Source of the DNA: DASQHL01 sp963843685
GTDB lineage: Bacteria > Chloroflexota > Dehalococcoidia > DSTF01 > JACRBR01
Direction of reading: 5' to 3'
Assembly: GCA_963843685.1 (NCBI GenBank)
Contig: CAWJLO010000010.1
Span: 62,001-126,000, forward strand
Length of the DNA stretch: 64,000 bases
Shown piece by piece: positions 47,139 through 55,717 of this stretch. The notes under the pieces were generated by a model, which was not told the DNA's origin, made no database searches, and saw only the letters and a list, made by a program, of their open reading frames with translations. How positions within the stretch are numbered: the first letter of the stretch is position 1; every line of letters starts with the position of its first letter. The position numbers and the translations under genes are program-made.

Positions 47139-48407
47139 ATGCACGTCTACGCCGTCCGCGAGGTCACCACGTACCTCCGCGAGCTGTTCGAGTCGAACCC
47201 GCACCTGGGCGACATCTGGATCGCCGGCGAGTGCTCGAACGTCAGCCGCCCTTCCTCGGGCCACGTCTACTTCACGCTGAAGGACGGCGAGTCGCAGCTC
47301 CGCGCCGCCTTCTTCCAGCGGCGCAACTACCCCTCGAACACGACGTCCAAGCTCGTCGAGAACGGCTCCGCCATCGTCGCCCACGGCCGCATCTCCCTGT
47401 ACGAGCAGCGGGGCGAGCTGCAGCTCTACGTCGACTTCGTCCAGCCGGAGGGCGTCGGCGCGCTCCAGGCGGAGTACGAGCGGCTGCGCGCGCGGCTCGA
47501 GCAGGAGGGCCTGTTCGAGCAGTCCCGCAAGCGGTCGCTTCCCCGCTTCCCGCGCAAGATCGGCGTCGTCACGTCGGAGTCCGGCGCCGTCTTCCACGAC
47601 ATCTGCCACGTGCTGGAGCGGCGCTGGCCGCTCGCGGAGGTCGTCCTGTCGCCGACGCCCGTGCAGGGACCGGAGGCCGTCGCCGGCATCATCGGCGGCA
47701 TCGAGCAGCTCAACCGCCGCGGTGACGTCGACGTCATCATCGCCGGCCGTGGCGGCGGCTCGATCGAGGAGCTGTGGGCGTTCAACGACGAGCTCGTCGC
47801 GCGCGCCATCTTCGCCAGCGCCGTGCCCGTCGTCTCGGCCGTCGGCCACGAGACCGACTACACGATCGCCGACTTCGTCGCCGACGTGCGCGCCCCGACG
47901 CCATCGGCGGCGGCCGAGATCGTCGCACCCGACCGCTTGGAGGTGCGCGTGCGGCTGGGCATCGCCGCCGGGACGATGGAGTCAGTGCTGCGTGAGCGGT
48001 TGAGCACGGACCGAGCCTCGGTGGACCAGCGCGCCCGGCTCATCGACCGCGCCGCGCCGGACGTGAACCGCGAGCGGCAGCGCGTCGACGAGATGGCGCG
48101 ACGGGCCGTCGGCGCAACGGAGCAGGCACAGCGCGTGGCGGTGCAGGGCGTCGGCGGCTGCGTGTGGCGGCTGAAGGCCCTCGACCCGTTCGCGACGCTG
48201 GAGCGCGGCTATGCGATCGTGCAGAAGGGGAAGAGCGTCGTCAGCAGCGTCGCGCAGGCGCGGCCAGGCGATTCGCTCGACGTGCGCGTGCGCGACGGGA
48301 CGTTCGGCGCGCAGGTCGGGGGAGGCGCGCCGCGGCCTCGTCGGCCGAAGCGCAGCGTGCCGGACGCACAGGCGCCGTTGTTCACGATGCCCGAAGAGCG
48401 CGCGTAG
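47139..48407 (+). CDS. xseA: Exodeoxyribonuclease VII large subunit
   Basis: 422 residues. OB-fold N-terminus (GDIWIAGECSNVSRPSSGHV), then the catalytic domain with KIGVVTSESGAVFHDI, IAGRGGGSIEELW and VGHETDYTIADFVAD. Degrades single-stranded DNA with XseB. The start is the ATG at 47139; GACAAT ends six bases before it. Followed after 13 bases by xseB. Confidence 0.96.
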   Translation: MHVYAVREVTTYLRELFESNPHLGDIWIAGECSNVSRPSSGHVYFTLKDGESQLRAAFFQRRNYPSNTTSKLVENGSAIVAHGRISLYEQRGELQLYVDFVQPEGVGALQAEYERLRARLEQEGLFEQSRKRSLPRFPRKIGVVTSESGAVFHDICHVLERRWPLAEVVLSPTPVQGPEAVAGIIGGIEQLNRRGDVDVIIAGRGGGSIEELWAFNDELVARAIFASAVPVVSAVGHETDYTIADFVADVRAPTPSAAAEIVAPDRLEVRVRLGIAAGTMESVLRERLSTDRASVDQRARLIDRAAPDVNRERQRVDEMARRAVGATEQAQRVAVQGVGGCVWRLKALDPFATLERGYAIVQKGKSVVSSVAQARPGDSLDVRVRDGTFGAQVGGGAPRPRRPKRSVPDAQAPLFTMPEERA

Positions 48408-48420
48408 GAGAGAGGCACGC

Positions 48421-48726
48421 ATGCCGAAAGAAGCGAAGCGCGACACGTTCGAACAGCTCTACGCGCGGCTCGAGCAGCAGGTTGGCAAGCTGGAACAGGG
48501 CGGCATGTCGCTCGAGGAGGCGATCGCGGCGTACGAGGAGGGGATGACGCTCGCGCGCGCCTGCCAGGAGCGGCTTGACGAAGCGGAGCTGAAGATCACG
48601 AAGCTGCGCGAGTCGTTCGCGACGCTCCCCGCGCGCCCCAACGGCGCGTCAAGCGAAGGCGAACCCGAAGACTACGAATACGTCAGCGATGACGAGCCCG
48701 TCGACGAGGACGAACCCTTTACGTAG
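48421..48726 (+). CDS. xseB: Exodeoxyribonuclease VII small subunit
   Basis: 101 residues. TFEQLYARLEQQVGKLEQGG then MSLEEAIAAYEEGMTL is the XseB signature: two helices that bind the large subunit. The acidic tail (YEYVSDDEPVDEDEP) is longer than usual. AGGAG precedes the ATG. Confidence 0.95.
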   Translation: MPKEAKRDTFEQLYARLEQQVGKLEQGGMSLEEAIAAYEEGMTLARACQERLDEAELKITKLRESFATLPARPNGASSEGEPEDYEYVSDDEPVDEDEPFT

Positions 48727-48796
48727 CAGCCCGCGGCCCCGTTGCGGCGTCCGGCTTCGAGGGCTACCGTGGAGACGCGGGGGAAGCGAGGGCAAC

Positions 48797-49624
48797 GTGC
48801 TGCGCATCGGTTGGTTCGCGACGGGACGCGGCGAAACGTCGCCCAAGCTGCTGCGCGCGGCGGTGGACGCGATCGGCGACGGCCGCCTCGACGCCGAGAT
48901 CGCCTTCGTCTTCTCCAACCGCGAGCGCGGCCAGTTCGAGATCACCGACCGCTTCTTCGACCAGGTCGAGTCCCAGGGCATCCCGCTCGTGACGCTGTCC
49001 GACCAGCGTTTCCGCCGCGAGGCCGGCGGCGACGCGGCGCGCGCCGGTCAGCCGTTGCCGGCCTGGCGCACGGAGTACGACCGCGCGGTCGTCGAGCTGC
49101 TCAGGCCGTACGCCTGGGACATCGGCATGCTCGCCGGCTACATGCTCATCACGACGGCGCCCCTGCTCGAAGACCACACGCTGCTCAACCTGCATCCCGC
49201 CGCCCCCGGCCAGCCCGCCGGCACGTGGCAGGAGGTGATCTGGAAACTCATGGAGCAACGCGTCGACCACGGCGGCGTGCGCATCCATCTCGTGACGCCG
49301 GAGCTCGACGAGGGTCCGATCGTCACCTACTGCACGTACCCCTTGCGCGGCGCGACTATCGATCTGCTGTGGCGCGCCGTGGAGTCCCGAAACGTCGCGG
49401 ACATCCGCGGCACCGACGGCGAGGCGAATCCCCTGTTCCAGGAGATCCACCGCCGCGGCGTCGCGCGCGAGCTCCCGCTCGTGATCGAGACGCTGCGCGC
49501 CTTCGCCGACGGGCGCCTCCGCCTCGACGACGGCCGCATCATGGCCGGCTCGACGAAGATCGTCGGCGGCTTCGACCTCACGCCCGAGATCGAAGGCACG
49601 CTGGCGAAAGCGACCGTTGTGTGA
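48797..49624 (+). CDS. Formyltransferase-fold protein (PurN-like)
   Basis: 275 residues from a GTG with GAGGG upstream. VLRIGWFATGRGETSPKLL, then VFSNRERG, then LLNLHPAAPG with the catalytic-type histidine region and DEGPIV with the aspartate, follow the order of glycinamide ribonucleotide formyltransferases. The N-terminal loop and the C-terminal 70 residues differ from true PurN, so the formyl acceptor could be another metabolite. Separated by 70 bases from xseB. Confidence 0.75.
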   Translation: MLRIGWFATGRGETSPKLLRAAVDAIGDGRLDAEIAFVFSNRERGQFEITDRFFDQVESQGIPLVTLSDQRFRREAGGDAARAGQPLPAWRTEYDRAVVELLRPYAWDIGMLAGYMLITTAPLLEDHTLLNLHPAAPGQPAGTWQEVIWKLMEQRVDHGGVRIHLVTPELDEGPIVTYCTYPLRGATIDLLWRAVESRNVADIRGTDGEANPLFQEIHRRGVARELPLVIETLRAFADGRLRLDDGRIMAGSTKIVGGFDLTPEIEGTLAKATVV

Positions 49625-49662
49625 CGTTACGGTTTCCGCAATTCGACCTGGCCGCAAGTCAA

Positions 49663-49691
49663 TTGACGCGTTACAGGGCAGGCGCTACGAT
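49663..49691 (+). promoter_or_regulatory. Promoter TTGACG-N17-TACGAT
   Basis: A good -35 (49663-49668), a 17-base spacer and TACGAT (49686-49691) end nine bases before the ATG of the zinc-ribbon gene, with no ribosome site in between. Confidence 0.6.
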
Positions 49692-49700
49692 ATCGCGGCC

Positions 49701-50060
49701 ATGAGCGTTTCCGTTTGCCACGCATGCCAGTTTGAGCTTGACCAAAGCGACAACTTCTGCCGCCGCTGCGGCATCGCCGTTCGTGAGGCGCAGCTGCCGG
49801 CCGTCCGCGGCATTCAGACGCCGACCGTCTGGCAGCCCCAGGTGTCGCCGGTGGTGAAGGGCGCCGCCGTCATGGCCGCCGGGACGATCGGCCAGTTCGT
49901 CTTCCGTCGCGTCGTCAGCAACGTCCTCAGCGGCGGCAAGCGCAAGAACCGCGATCTGCGCATCGCCCGCCGGGACGACCGTGACGGCCTCGTCGACGAG
50001 GCGCAGATCATCACGGAGACCGTGATGATGCGTCGGGTCCGCATCCGCCGCCAGGTCTGA
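49701..50060 (+). CDS. Zinc-ribbon membrane-associated protein
   Basis: 119 residues. CHACQFELDQSDNFCRRCG is a two-pair cysteine zinc ribbon at residues 6-24. A moderately hydrophobic segment (VVKGAAVMAAGTIGQFVF) may dip into the membrane. The tail is very basic (GGKRKNRDLRIARRDDR, MMRRVRIRRQV). No enzyme motif; a nucleic-acid or protein-binding role is possible. Confidence 0.6.
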   Translation: MSVSVCHACQFELDQSDNFCRRCGIAVREAQLPAVRGIQTPTVWQPQVSPVVKGAAVMAAGTIGQFVFRRVVSNVLSGGKRKNRDLRIARRDDRDGLVDEAQIITETVMMRRVRIRRQV

Positions 50061-50134
50061 CACCGCCTGTTCAGACGATACGTTAGCCGACGCCACGACC
50101 GCCCCCGCGGGCAGCATGCCGGGATCCGCCAGCC

Positions 50135-52074
50135 ATGCGCGCCGTGCGCCGCCCAATCGGACTGCTCGCCATCATCTGCGCCACCGCCGGCGCGATCCTC
50201 GCGACGCCACATCGCGCGAACGCATTCGACTACGTGCGGAACGGCGGATTCGAAGACGGCGCGGGCGGCTGGGCCGCCGTCGGCGCGACCATCGATGCCG
50301 TCGGCGCCGGCGTCGTCGCACCGGCGGACGGCGCCGCGAGTGGCCGCGTGACCGTGCAGTCGGCGAACTTCATCGTGCGTCCGCAGATCGAGACCGACGC
50401 GCCGCCAGGGCACTACACCTTCAGCGCGCAGGTCCGCGCGTCCACGGCGCTCGATGTCTACGTCGAGGTGCGTTCGAGCGCGGGCGGCGACAGCGTCCGC
50501 GCAACGGGCTCCGCTGGGACGTCCGGGCATGGAGCACCATATCCGGCGAGTTCGACCTGCCGGGCGGAGCCGAGCTGACGCTCTCGATCGGCGCACCGCT
50601 CGCCACGGCGGGCGACGTCCTCTACATCGACAATGTCCGCGTCGAAGGTGCGGCGCCCGCCACACGTACGCCGACCGCCACCCCCACTCCGACGATCACG
50701 ATCACACCGACGGCGACACGGACCGGCACCCGCACGCCGACGCCCACGAAGACGCCGACCAACACGCCGGTGCCGCTGCTCGTCACCGACGCGCTTCAAA
50801 ACGCGGGATTCGAAGACACCGATGCCGACGGTGCGCCCGCCGTCTGGCAGAAATACGGCGGCACCCTCGAATCGACCTCCTCGCCCGTCCGCTCGGGGCA
50901 GCACGCCGCGCGCTTCAGCAGCGACAGCGACTCGACGAAGTGGGCGTACGAGACGGTGCTCGTCGATCCCGGCTCGACCTACGCGTTCGGCGCCTGGGTG
51001 CTCGACGACGACGGCGCGGTCCAGACGGCATCGTTACGCATCTCGTGGTACGCCAGCGGCGACGGCGGCGGCAGCGCGCTCGGTTCAGCGGATTCCACCG
51101 ACGAGCTCACGGAGCCGTCGGCGGACTACCGATGGCTGACGACAGGCGGCGTAACGGCCCCTCCCGAGGCGCACTCGGCCCACGTGCGCGTGTTGCTCGC
51201 GCCGCGATCAGGTGCGCACGCCACCATCTACATCGACGACGCCTCGTTCGGGCCCGCGCCGCCGGACCCGACACCGGTCGACGAGCCTCAGCCGGTCGGG
51301 GGCACATCCACCCGGGCTCAGTCGTCAACGCCGGCTCGCGCCGTGCTCGGGACCACGAAGAAGCCCGCGCGCGGCCAGTCCTCCCCCGCCGCGACAGTCT
51401 CGTCGGGGGCTTCGCGCGTCGTCATCAACGAGGTGCTGTACGACGCCATAGGCAGCGCGCCCGACGCCGACGGCGAGTGGGTGGAGCTGTACAACGCGGG
51501 CGATTCGGAGGTCGATCTGGCCGGCTGGCGGCTCTCCGACGACGCCTCGATCGAAGTGTTGGAGTCGACGACGCTGACCGCGGGCGGATTCGTCGTTCTT
51601 ACCGCTTCGAATAGCTTCGTCGGGCCCACCCCGAAGCCTACGACCGCCACGCCACATCCCCGCATCGGCAACTCCCTCGGCAACAACGGCGATCACCTCC
51701 TGCTCACCGATCCCGCCGGCAACATTGTGGACGCCGTCTCCTGGGGCAACGACACGTACGCCTTCGATCCGTCGGTGCCGGACGTGCCCGCCGGCCACTC
51801 GATCGAGCGGCGGCAACCGGGCCTCGACACCGACTCCGCCGCCGATTGGGTCGACAACGATTCGCCGTCGCCTGGCAGCGCAACAGACTCGAGCGCAGGC
51901 AAACCAGTGCGCGAAATCGGCAACGCGATCCAGGTCCTCCCCGGCCATGCGAGCGGCTCGCACGCGTGGCTCATCTGGCCGATCGTGGCCTTCGCCGCCG
52001 CGGCCGCGGTTGGAGCGACCGCCTGGCGAATCGGCCCCGCGGCGCTGCAACGCGTCCGCTCGCGCAGCTCATGA
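50135..52074 (+). CDS. Surface protein with two jelly-roll modules and a lamin-tail domain, one frame change
   Basis: About 646 residues. A signal peptide (LLAIICATAGAILATPHRANA) is followed by two carbohydrate-binding-like modules starting NGGFEDGAGGW and NAGFEDTDADGAPAVWQ, joined by a Thr/Pro linker (TPTPTITITPTATRTGT). A lamin-tail domain follows (VVINEVLYDAIGSAPDADGE, LAGWRLSDDAS, SWGNDTYAFDPSVPD), then a C-terminal membrane helix (HAWLIWPIVAFAAAAAVG). It is an anchored outer-face protein. The frame breaks near 50505. The last codons overlap rluB. Confidence 0.8.
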
Positions 52075-52841
52075 AAGAGCGTCTGCAGAAGATCCTCGCG
52101 CGCGCGGGTCACGGCTCTCGGCGCGGCGCCGAGGCCCTCATCGTCGCCGGGCGCGTGTCCGTCAACGGCACCGTCGTCTCGGCCCTCGGCGCGCAGGCCG
52201 ATCCGGACGTCGACCGTATCGAGCTCGACGGCCAGCCACTGACGATCGAGCAGTCGCACGTCTATCTCGTCATGAACAAGCCCGCGGGCGTGCTCACCAC
52301 CGTCAGCGATCCGCAGGGACGGCGCACAGTGATGGACCTGCTGCCGCCATCGCTGCCGCCGCACGTCTTCCCCGTCGGCCGCCTCGACCGCGATACGCAG
52401 GGCCTGCTGATCTTCACAGACGACGGCGAGTTGGCCCACCGGCTCGCCCACCCGCGCTACGAGACCGAGAAGGAGTACTGCGCACTCGTCATGGGCGCGC
52501 CCTCCCCGCAAGCGCTGGCGACCCTGCGTCGCGGCGTCGACATCGGCGGCCGGAAGACCGCACCGGCGACGGTGGAGACAACGCAGCCGCCCCACGGCCA
52601 CACCGCGCGCGACGGCTGCACCTGGCTGCGGCTCGTCATCCACGAAGGGCGCAAGCGCCAGGTCCGCCTCATGTGCGCGGCCGTCGGCCACCCGGTCCGC
52701 GTCCTCGTCCGCACGCGAGTCGGCGAGGTGCTGCTCGCCCGCCTCCCCGCCGGCAAGACGCGTCCGCTCTCCAAGCGCGAGCTCGAATCCCTGCGCCAAC
52801 TCGTTGGCCTCGACTCCGCACCCGCGCGGACCGACGACTGA
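52071..52841 (+). CDS. rluB: RsuA/RluB-family rRNA pseudouridine synthase
   Basis: 256 residues. An N-terminal S4 RNA-binding domain (RLQKILARAGHGSRRGAEAL) and the synthase domain with the catalytic aspartate in GRLDRDTQGLLIFTDDGEL, then HEGRKRQVRLMCAAVGHPV. Isomerises a uridine in 23S (RluB) or 16S (RsuA) rRNA; which is not certain. Overlaps the preceding stop (ATGA). Heads the rluB-cmk-plsC-ispH run. Confidence 0.88.
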   Translation: MKERLQKILARAGHGSRRGAEALIVAGRVSVNGTVVSALGAQADPDVDRIELDGQPLTIEQSHVYLVMNKPAGVLTTVSDPQGRRTVMDLLPPSLPPHVFPVGRLDRDTQGLLIFTDDGELAHRLAHPRYETEKEYCALVMGAPSPQALATLRRGVDIGGRKTAPATVETTQPPHGHTARDGCTWLRLVIHEGRKRQVRLMCAAVGHPVRVLVRTRVGEVLLARLPAGKTRPLSKRELESLRQLVGLDSAPARTDD

Positions 52842-52856
52842 CGCCTGCGGGCCGCC

Positions 52857-52865
52857 TGCTATACT
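52857..52865 (+). promoter_or_regulatory. Extended -10 promoter TGCTATACT before cmk
   Basis: TGC-TATACT lies about 30 bases before the cmk coding start. CGGAGG at 52879 is a good ribosome site between them. Confidence 0.5.
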
Positions 52866-52891
52866 CCCCCGATTTCCCGGAGGCACACACC

Positions 52892-53581
52892 GTCAGCACC
52901 ACAGACCACCACCCTGCGTCCGTCATCGCCATCGACGGGCCGGCGGCGTCCGGCAAGAGCGCCGTCGGCGTCGGCGTCGCGTCCGCGCTCGGCTATCGCT
53001 TCGTCGACACGGGCGCGATGTACCGGGCGATGACGTGGCTCGCCCTCCGCCGCGGCATCGACCCCAACGATGCGTCCGCGCTCGCGACGCTTGCGCACGC
53101 CGTGACCATCGACGTAGGCGAGGCGCGTGGCGGTGCGATCGAGCCGACTCCCGTCCTGCTCGACGGCGAAGACGCCACACCCCACCTGCGCGACGAGGAC
53201 GTCGAAGCGAACGTATCCCTCGTGTCGCGCGTGCCGGAAGTCCGGACAGCGCTCGTCCTGGTGCAGCGGCGGCTGGCCGGGCAGGGAAGGATCGTGATGG
53301 CCGGCCGCGACATCGGCAGCGTCGTGCTCCCCGACGCCGACGTGAAGGTGTACCTCGACGCCTCCCGCGAGGTGCGCGCGCGCCGCCGCGAGCAGCAAAT
53401 GCGCGAGGCCGGGCTGAATCCTGACTTTGACGCACTGCTCAACGAGTTGGAGCGCCGTGACGGGCTCGATTCCAGCCGCGAGACGTCGCCGTTGACCGCC
53501 GCGCCCGGGGCTGTGATCATCCATACGGACGACCTGAGTCTGACGGAGGTGGTGCAACGCATCCTCAATCTGGCCGAATGA
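52892..53581 (+). CDS. cmk: Cytidylate kinase
   Basis: About 229 residues. Phosphorylates CMP/dCMP. The Walker A loop IAIDGPAASGKSAVG comes early, then FVDTGAMYRAMTW, MAGRDIGSVVLPDADVKVYL and the lid region RRREQQM. No ATG, GTG or TTG lies in frame between the ribosome site GGAGG and the kinase domain; the codon at the expected place (52892) is GTC, so a base error (GTG) or unusual start is likely. The upstream open frame inside rluB is not meaningful. Overlaps plsC (ATGA). Confidence 0.9.
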   Translation, partial: VSTTDHHPASVIAIDGPAASGKSAVGVGVASALGYRFVDTGAMYRAMTWLALRRGIDPNDASALATLAHAVTIDVGEARGGAIEPTPVLLDGEDATPHLRDEDVEANVSLVSRVPEVRTALVLVQRRLAGQGRIVMAGRDIGSVVLPDADVKVYLDASREVRARRREQQMREAGLNPDFDALLNELERRDGLDSSRETSPLTAAPGAVIIHTDDLSLTEVVQRILNLAE

Positions 53582-54306
53582 TCTGGCGCGTCGTGCCGGT
53601 CTCCTACTGGGCCGTGGTGTACTTCATCCGTCTCTGCACGTTCCTGTATGTGAAGGGCCCATACGTCGAGGGCCGCGAGAACGTCCCGAAGACAGGCGGC
53701 GCGATCCTCGTGTCGAACCACCTCAACAACGCCGACCCCTGCATCATCCCCGGCGCGCTGAACCGCCGCATCATCACCATGGCCAAGAAAGAGATGTTCA
53801 AGTGGCCGGTGATCAGCCTGCTGTTCCGCTTCATCGGCGCCTTCCCCGTCGACCGCACCGGCGCCGACATCGCCGCGCTGCGAGAGGCGCAGCACGTCGT
53901 CGATGACGGTCTCCTGCTGCTGATGTTCCCGGAGGGCACGCGCTCCCGCGACCGCCAGCTCCACAAGGGCTTCCCCGGCACCGCCCTCGTCGCCTACCGC
54001 ACCGGCGCGCCCATGATCCCGATCGCCATCACCGGCACCGAGCACGTGCCGTGGCCCTGGGTCTTCTTCCGGCCCTTCATCGGCCCACGCGTGACCATCA
54101 CCTTCGGCAAGCCCTTCTACCCGCCGCACGCCGAGCGCATCAACTCGCAGGCCGCCCGCACGGCGACCGACGACATCATGCTCCACATCGCCGAGTTGCT
54201 GCCGGAGTCCTACCAGGGCGAGTTCCGCGAGACCGTGGCGGCGCACCGAACAGTCCGCCGGGCGAGATCAGGGAAGCGAAGCCGGTGTGAGTCAGCGGGC
54301 GCATAG
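53578..54306 (+). CDS. plsC: 1-acyl-glycerol-3-phosphate acyltransferase
   Basis: 242 residues. Makes phosphatidic acid from lysophosphatidic acid at the membrane. A hydrophobic N-terminal helix (SYWAVVYFIRLCTFLYV), then VSNHLNNADP (H-x4-D), FPVDRTGAD, and FPEGTRSRD carry the acyltransferase motifs. The basic C-terminal tail (RRARSGKRSR) extends the usual length slightly. Overlaps the cmk stop. Confidence 0.93.
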   Translation: MIWRVVPVSYWAVVYFIRLCTFLYVKGPYVEGRENVPKTGGAILVSNHLNNADPCIIPGALNRRIITMAKKEMFKWPVISLLFRFIGAFPVDRTGADIAALREAQHVVDDGLLLLMFPEGTRSRDRQLHKGFPGTALVAYRTGAPMIPIAITGTEHVPWPWVFFRPFIGPRVTITFGKPFYPPHAERINSQAARTATDDIMLHIAELLPESYQGEFRETVAAHRTVRRARSGKRSRCESAGA

Positions 54307-54374
54307 CCCCGCTCCACCCACCTCCGCCCTCCCGGTTATACTGACGTCGCACGAGATGGCCTCGACGTGATCTT

Positions 54375-55271
54375 ATGTCGCGTGCAGGCCAGCCTCAGAT
54401 TCGGAGAGAGATGCAGGTCATCAAGGCCAAAGAGCTGGGCTTCTGCATGGGCGTCCGCCGCGCCGTCGACATGATGGAGGAGGCGTCCGGCGAACTCGGC
54501 CCCCTCACCAGCCTCGGCTCGACCGTCCACAACCCGCAGGTCGTCGACCGCCTCCGCTCTCGCGGCGTCGAAGTGATCGCGACGCTCGACGCCGTCGACA
54601 CGCGCCCCGTCGCCATCACGGCCCACGGCGTCGGTCCCGATGTCGTGCGCGAGCTGGAGCAGCGCGGCGCCACCGTCGTCGATACGACCTGTCCCATCGT
54701 CACGCGCGCGCAGCAATGGGCGAAGAAGCTGACCGACGAGGGATTCGGCGTCATCGTCTTCGGCGACCCCGACCACAAGGAGGTGCGCGGCATCCTCGGC
54801 TGGGCCAACGGCAAGGTCGTGACGATGCGCTCCGCCGACGAGCTGGACGCGCCCCTGCCCGACTGGATGCCGTCGCGCGTCGGCGTGCTCTCCCAGACGA
54901 CGGAGACCGAGGGCCACTTCGCACAGTTCGTCCAGAAGCTCCTCTCGGTGCACATGGACCGCATCAGCGAGCTGCGCGTCATCAACACGCTCTGCAACGC
55001 CACGACGAGCCAGCAGGCCGCCACGCAGGATCTGGCGCAGCAGGTCGACCTGATGATCGTCGTCGGCGGCCGCGAGAGCTCCAACACTCGCCACCTCGCG
55101 GAAGTCGCGCGCGAACAGGGCGTCGAGACCTACCACGTCGAGTCCGCCGCCGAGATCGACGCCGCCTGGCTTCCCGGCCGCGAGCGCGTCGGCGTCGCCG
55201 CCGGCGCCTCCACCCCGGATGCCGTCATCGACGACGTCGTTGCCCGCCTCGAAGAGCTGGCGCCCGCGTGA
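54375..55271 (+). CDS. ispH: 4-hydroxy-3-methylbut-2-enyl diphosphate reductase
   Basis: 298 residues. Last step of the MEP isoprenoid pathway; a 4Fe-4S enzyme. The three cluster cysteines appear in LGFCMGVRRAVD, DTTCPIVTRAQQ and NTLCNATTSQQ; VHNPQVV and AHGVGPDV hold substrate-binding histidines. The start is 54375 or the ATG at 54411; the second has GGAGAG too close. TATACT at 54336 is a likely promoter. A GTG-initiated DinB-fold gene overlaps its stop. Confidence 0.95.
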   Translation: MSRAGQPQIRREMQVIKAKELGFCMGVRRAVDMMEEASGELGPLTSLGSTVHNPQVVDRLRSRGVEVIATLDAVDTRPVAITAHGVGPDVVRELEQRGATVVDTTCPIVTRAQQWAKKLTDEGFGVIVFGDPDHKEVRGILGWANGKVVTMRSADELDAPLPDWMPSRVGVLSQTTETEGHFAQFVQKLLSVHMDRISELRVINTLCNATTSQQAATQDLAQQVDLMIVVGGRESSNTRHLAEVAREQGVETYHVESAAEIDAAWLPGRERVGVAAGASTPDAVIDDVVARLEELAPA

Positions 55272-55717
55272 CGTCCTCCGTGCTCGAAGCACGCGACGCC
55301 GCCCTGGCACGGGGCGATGCGCTGTGGCAGCGGTTACAGCACGCGCTCGACGCTCGGCCCGACCGGCCACTCGGCCCCGACACCGCCTGGACCGGCCACG
55401 ACGTCTACGCCCACTTCGCCCGCTGGCAGGCGCATGCGGCCGAGTCGATCCGCTGCATGCTCGAGGGCCGGCCCGTACCCCCGGTCGACGGCGACGAAAA
55501 CGAAGTGAACGAGCGGTGGCGCACAGAGGATCGCGCCCTCCCGACGGTCGACGTCCGCGCACGATGCCTCAGCACGCGCGACGATCTTCGCGCGCTGCTC
55601 GCTGGCCTCGACGAAGCGCAGTGGCGCCGCGTGGAGCGACATCTCGCCGCGCAGGACGTCACCGGCGAGCACTATCAGCACCACCTCGACGTCTGCGCCG
55701 CGGAGCTGCTGGCATGA
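55268..55717 (+). CDS. DinB-fold (maleylpyruvate-isomerase-like) protein
   Basis: 149 residues. Helical bundle with the family metal histidines in TGHDVYAHFARWQAH near residue 45 and GEHYQHHLDV near residue 135. Thiol-dependent isomerase or transferase families share this fold. Overlaps both neighbours by four bases (GTGA and ATGA), so it is tightly co-translated between ispH and the DUF512 gene. It is the third DinB-fold gene in the window. Confidence 0.7.
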   Translation: MTSSVLEARDAALARGDALWQRLQHALDARPDRPLGPDTAWTGHDVYAHFARWQAHAAESIRCMLEGRPVPPVDGDENEVNERWRTEDRALPTVDVRARCLSTRDDLRALLAGLDEAQWRRVERHLAAQDVTGEHYQHHLDVCAAELLA

